NCBI GenBank assembly: GCA_009779655.1
Contig: WRDV01000042.1
Span: 1 to 8,249, forward strand
Reading direction: 5' to 3'
DNA: 8,249 nucleotides
Source of the DNA: Dehalococcoidia bacterium
Lineage (GTDB): Bacteria > Chloroflexota > Dehalococcoidia > Dehalococcoidales > UBA1222
Part shown: piece by piece, positions 6,393 to 8,249 of the stretch
How the letters are laid out: every line of letters starts with the position of its first letter
Position numbering within the stretch: position 1 is the stretch's first letter
The notes under the pieces: generated by a model
What the model saw: only the letters and a program-made list of their open reading frames with translations
The model's database searches: none
What the model was told of the DNA's origin: nothing
Position numbers and translations under genes: made by a program

Positions 6393-6552
6393 ATGCATTA
6401 ATGATACACCATAACAGCTACTTCGCGTCTTGTGAAAAACTACGTAGCGCAAAAATAGTCAGGCGGTTGCCTCATATTTGTCTATTAGTCATACAATGGC
6501 AATCGTTTGGCATAACACGTAACAACAGGATCGCTTGGAAATGATCAAAGTA

Positions 6553-6582
6553 TTGAATTAGCAGTGCTAATTGGCATATAAT
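6553..6582 (+). promoter_or_regulatory. Probable promoter of the RelB/DinJ-like gene
   Basis: The -35 TTGAAT (6553-6558) and the perfect -10 TATAAT (6577-6582) are separated by 18 bp. This predicts a transcription start near 6589 and a leader of about 58 nt. The leader contains a short hairpin, GCGAC (6606-6610) with GTCGC (6619-6623). A poorer pair, TTGCCT (6467-6472) and TACAAT (6492-6497) with a 19-bp spacer, lies further upstream. Confidence 0.6.
6556..6572. promoter_or_regulatory. Perfect palindrome in the promoter spacer, likely operator
   Basis: AATTAGCAGTGCTAATT is a perfect 8-1-8 inverted repeat. It overlaps the last half of the -35 and fills most of the -35/-10 spacer, the usual place for a repressor site. 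RelB/DinJ-type ribbon-helix-helix proteins commonly repress their own genes, so autoregulation by the downstream product is the simplest reading. Another repressor could use it. Confidence 0.55.
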
Positions 6583-6647
6583 CGTCGCACAATAGATGCA
6601 GTATGGCGACTATGCAACGTCGCTAAATAAACATAGGAGATGAATTT

Positions 6648-7025
6648 ATGCCTACATCAAAAAACTATCCTCTCGACGCGCGGGTGACCATTCGCGTCGA
6701 TAAAGAGTTAAAAGAGAGCGCAGAGCTTTTATTCGATCGGCTGGGAATGAACATGAGCACGGCATTTAACGTATTTTTGCGTAAGGCAGTGGACGAAGAA
6801 GCAATCCCATTTACAATTAGCGTAAAAAACTCCCCTGCACAAGTAGCCTCTCAGAGGTCGAACATGTCCGCTGCCGAATGCTCAAACACTACGCCAAGCG
6901 CTGATAGCGAGCTTGCACCGCAAAATTCTCAGGCTGAACCGCCTGCTTCAAAGATTAACAGCGCGCCTGAAGCATTACCTGATGCGACACGCGAATATGT
7001 TAATAGATACGGCAAGCCTCTGTAG
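6648..7025 (+). CDS. RelB/DinJ-family antitoxin-like ribbon-helix-helix protein with long disordered tail, no toxin partner
   Basis: The N-terminal 57 residues match the RelB/DinJ pattern: DARVTIRVDKELKESAELL (beta strand and first helix), LFDRLGMNMSTAFNVFLRKAV (second helix) and EEAIPFTI. This fold dimerises and binds operator DNA. DinJ proteins are usually about 85-100 residues and continue into a toxin-binding helix. Here residues 60-110 are Ser/Ala/Pro/Gln-rich and probably disordered, ending in a short charged segment (DATREYVNRYGKPL). No RelE/YafQ-type toxin gene is adjacent: the 49-nt gap downstream leads to an ion channel, and upstream is the divergent 80-residue gene. AGGAGA lies 7 nt before the ATG. 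It may be an orphan antitoxin or a transcription regulator derived from one. The family call is good; the function is open. Confidence 0.85.
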   Translation: MPTSKNYPLDARVTIRVDKELKESAELLFDRLGMNMSTAFNVFLRKAVDEEAIPFTISVKNSPAQVASQRSNMSAAECSNTTPSADSELAPQNSQAEPPASKINSAPEALPDATREYVNRYGKPL

Positions 7026-7074
7026 TATAACCTCAAATGACTTAGCGTCGATATTCTAGTTAGGCAGAGCTGCA

Positions 7075-7836
7075 ATGAGAAAGCGTATTTTTCGTATTAT
7101 TGAGGCATCTAACGGCTCGGGCATTTTAAGCAGTCTATATGACTGTTTAATGATTGCTGTCATTATTGTAAGCCTTGTTCCGTTAGCCTTTAAATCTGAC
7201 AACGACGTGTTTCTCATAATTGATAATGTCGCTGTTGGGATACTGATTATTGATTATCTGCTCCGCTTCATTACCGCCGACTATAGATATAATAATAAAT
7301 CCATCCGTTCTTTTATAAAGTATCCTTTCTCGTTCTTTGCTATCGTAGATTTGATATCAATATTGCCATCGCTTACCGCGCTGAGCAGTAGTTTTAAGCT
7401 GTTACGTCTCTTGCGTATGATGCGAGCCTTGCGCGTGTTGCACGTATTCAAGGCATTGCGCTATTCGAAAAACATAAGAATTATTGCAACCGTGTTCAAA
7501 CAACAAAAAGCAGCTCTAACAACAGTTGGAGCGCTTGCTATTGGATACATTTTGATTTCTGCACTGGTTATTTTTAACGTAGAGCCTGACTCTTTTGAGT
7601 CTTTTTTCGACGCTGTCTATTGGGCAACGATATCGTTGACTGCAATGGGATATGGCGACATTTATCCTGTTAGCGCTACCGGGCGAACCGTGGCTATGGT
7701 TTCTGCTATCTTTGGCATTGCAGTTGTGGCTTTACCTGCCGGTATTATCACGGCAGGCTATATAAACGAAATCAATGGGAAAAACAATAACGAGCCTAAG
7801 CAGGACCGCGTTGATGCAGATAAGAACAATATATAA
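7075..7836 (+). CDS. Voltage-gated-type potassium channel (six TM)
   Basis: The 253-residue product has the layout of bacterial Kv-like channels. S1 is at about 22-38, S2 about 46-65, S3 about 83-100, and an S4 voltage sensor at about 107-128 with arginines at 111, 114, 117 and 120 at three-residue spacing. S5 is at about 147-168. The pore helix and selectivity filter are at 183-198 (TISLTAMGYGDIYP, filter GYGD), and S6 is at about 205-229 ending in PAGIITAGY. There is no RCK/TrkA-N regulatory domain, only a short polar, charged C-terminal tail. A filter beginning TAMGYGD instead of TTVGYGD is a mild variant that still fits K+ selectivity. A weak AGGCAG precedes the ATG. It may be co-transcribed with the antitoxin-like gene 49 nt upstream, since no terminator or promoter is seen between them; a functional link is not implied. 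Confidence 0.92.
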   Translation: MRKRIFRIIEASNGSGILSSLYDCLMIAVIIVSLVPLAFKSDNDVFLIIDNVAVGILIIDYLLRFITADYRYNNKSIRSFIKYPFSFFAIVDLISILPSLTALSSSFKLLRLLRMMRALRVLHVFKALRYSKNIRIIATVFKQQKAALTTVGALAIGYILISALVIFNVEPDSFESFFDAVYWATISLTAMGYGDIYPVSATGRTVAMVSAIFGIAVVALPAGIITAGYINEINGKNNNEPKQDRVDADKNNI

Positions 7837-8026
7837 CCCGCCCATGCGAGGACTTGTTGACACTAAATGTTATTGATTTAGAGACAGGTATCGCTATCGA
7901 CATGATGTTTTCCGTACCCCACGTTTGCCTAAACCCGGGATGATTCATTCATTTGGCGCATTAGTTTTTTCAACAGAATAATCAGGTGCCCAAAACAATT
8001 CCTTGTTATCATTCCATATTTGATAA
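7837..8026. other. Gene-free stretch between the ion channel and the transposase remnant
   Basis: I see no intact gene, tRNA or clear terminator here. Short open stretches occur on both strands without start signals. A TTGACA at 7857-7862 has no -10 at a suitable distance, and a T-run at 7966-7971 has no stem before it. Together with the adjacent transposase fragment this looks like degraded accessory DNA. Confidence 0.5.
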
Positions 8027-8249
8027 AACTCATATCATGTTCCTTTCCGGTCTGTTCCTTTTGAGGAATTTGAATATAAAGGTGCTAATGCGGTTGAGGC
8101 TCTTCATTCAGCATTACGCAAGATCACCGGAGGGAAAGCTGCGTTCCCCAATGATGAAGCGGTATTCAAAGCGCTTTTCTTGAGGGTTATGGACATTACT
8201 AAAAAGTGGACTATGCCTGTTTCAAACTGGGCGTTGGTACTCGGGCAGA
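8027..8249 (+). pseudogene. IS256-family (Mutator-type) transposase, C-terminal remnant, continues beyond window
   Basis: The frame open after a TAA at 8024-8026 reads GANAVEALHSALRKITGGKA, then AAFPNDEAVFKALFLRV and ITKKWTMPVSNWALVLGQ. This is the characteristic C-terminal end of IS256/Mutator transposases (pattern NA-E-LHS-LRKIT, FPNDEA, KKWTMP--NW). Recognisable similarity begins near 8060-8070. The preceding 330 or so residues, with the DDE catalytic core, are absent, and there is no start codon or Shine-Dalgarno. It is therefore a 5'-truncated, inactive fragment. The last residues and any terminal inverted repeat would lie just past the window end. It marks past insertion or deletion next to the ion channel gene. 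Confidence 0.85.

Noticed and set aside
6556..6572. CIRCE (HrcA) element
   Set aside because: The TTAGCA/TGCTAA arms resemble CIRCE half-sites, but CIRCE has a 9-nt spacer and longer arms (TTAGCACTC/GAGTGCTAA), and no chaperone gene follows.
7945..8034. Minus-strand open stretch with protein-like composition ending in KTNAPNE
   Set aside because: It is only about 29 codons long and has no start codon or ribosome binding site. It could be the tail of a decayed gene but cannot be supported.
7986..8183. 65-residue open frame near the window end
   Set aside because: It is in a different frame from the recognisable IS256 transposase remnant and is a shadow of it.

Overview
The window looks like ordinary chromosome from an anaerobic bacterium of moderate GC content. 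The pantothenate genes, bacterial tRNAs with encoded CCA, bacterial-type promoters and Shine-Dalgarno sites all indicate Bacteria. A SufC/SufB-only Fe-S assembly pair points to an anaerobic lifestyle. An anaerobic Actinomycetota (Coriobacteriia-like) or Bacillota host is my best guess, but it is weakly supported.

Layout. (1) 2-1650: the 5'-truncated end of panB followed by panC, overlapping by one base (pantothenate synthesis). (2) 1671-2096: a tRNA cluster Phe(GAA)-Leu(CAA)-Gln(UUG)-Asn(GUU). Its best promoter lies across the 3' end of panC. (3) 2097-2367: a gene-free leader with an extended -10 promoter and a dyad that touches the sufC ribosome binding site. (4) 2368-5556: sufC, sufB and a YeeE/YedE-type sulfur-transport membrane protein, tightly packed on the + strand. 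(5) 5624-6091: a secreted, probably lipid-anchored rhodanese-domain protein with its own promoter. (6) 6137-6379, minus strand: an unrecognised 80-residue gene. (7) 6648-7025: a RelB/DinJ-type antitoxin-like protein with a long low-complexity tail and no toxin partner. A perfect palindrome sits inside its promoter. (8) 7075-7836: a six-TM voltage-gated-type K+ channel. (9) 7837-8249: non-coding sequence, then the C-terminal remnant of an IS256-family (Mutator-type) transposase running off the window.

How the genes work together. Region 4-5 reads as a sulfur-handling locus. A surface rhodanese would handle sulfane sulfur, the YedE-like membrane protein would import a sulfur (or possibly selenium) compound, and SufBC would build Fe-S clusters.

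The most striking signal is in the yedE-like gene. The reading frame is interrupted once, by TGA at 5245-5247, yet it continues in the same frame to a normal family length (399 residues). All three cysteines characteristic of YeeE/YedE transporters are intact, one of them beyond the TGA. A 7-bp stem with an AGUU loop starts 15 nt after the TGA, and its geometry fits the general bacterial SECIS rules. A selenocysteine-containing YedE-like transporter is therefore a serious candidate. A recent nonsense mutation or a sequencing error remains possible.
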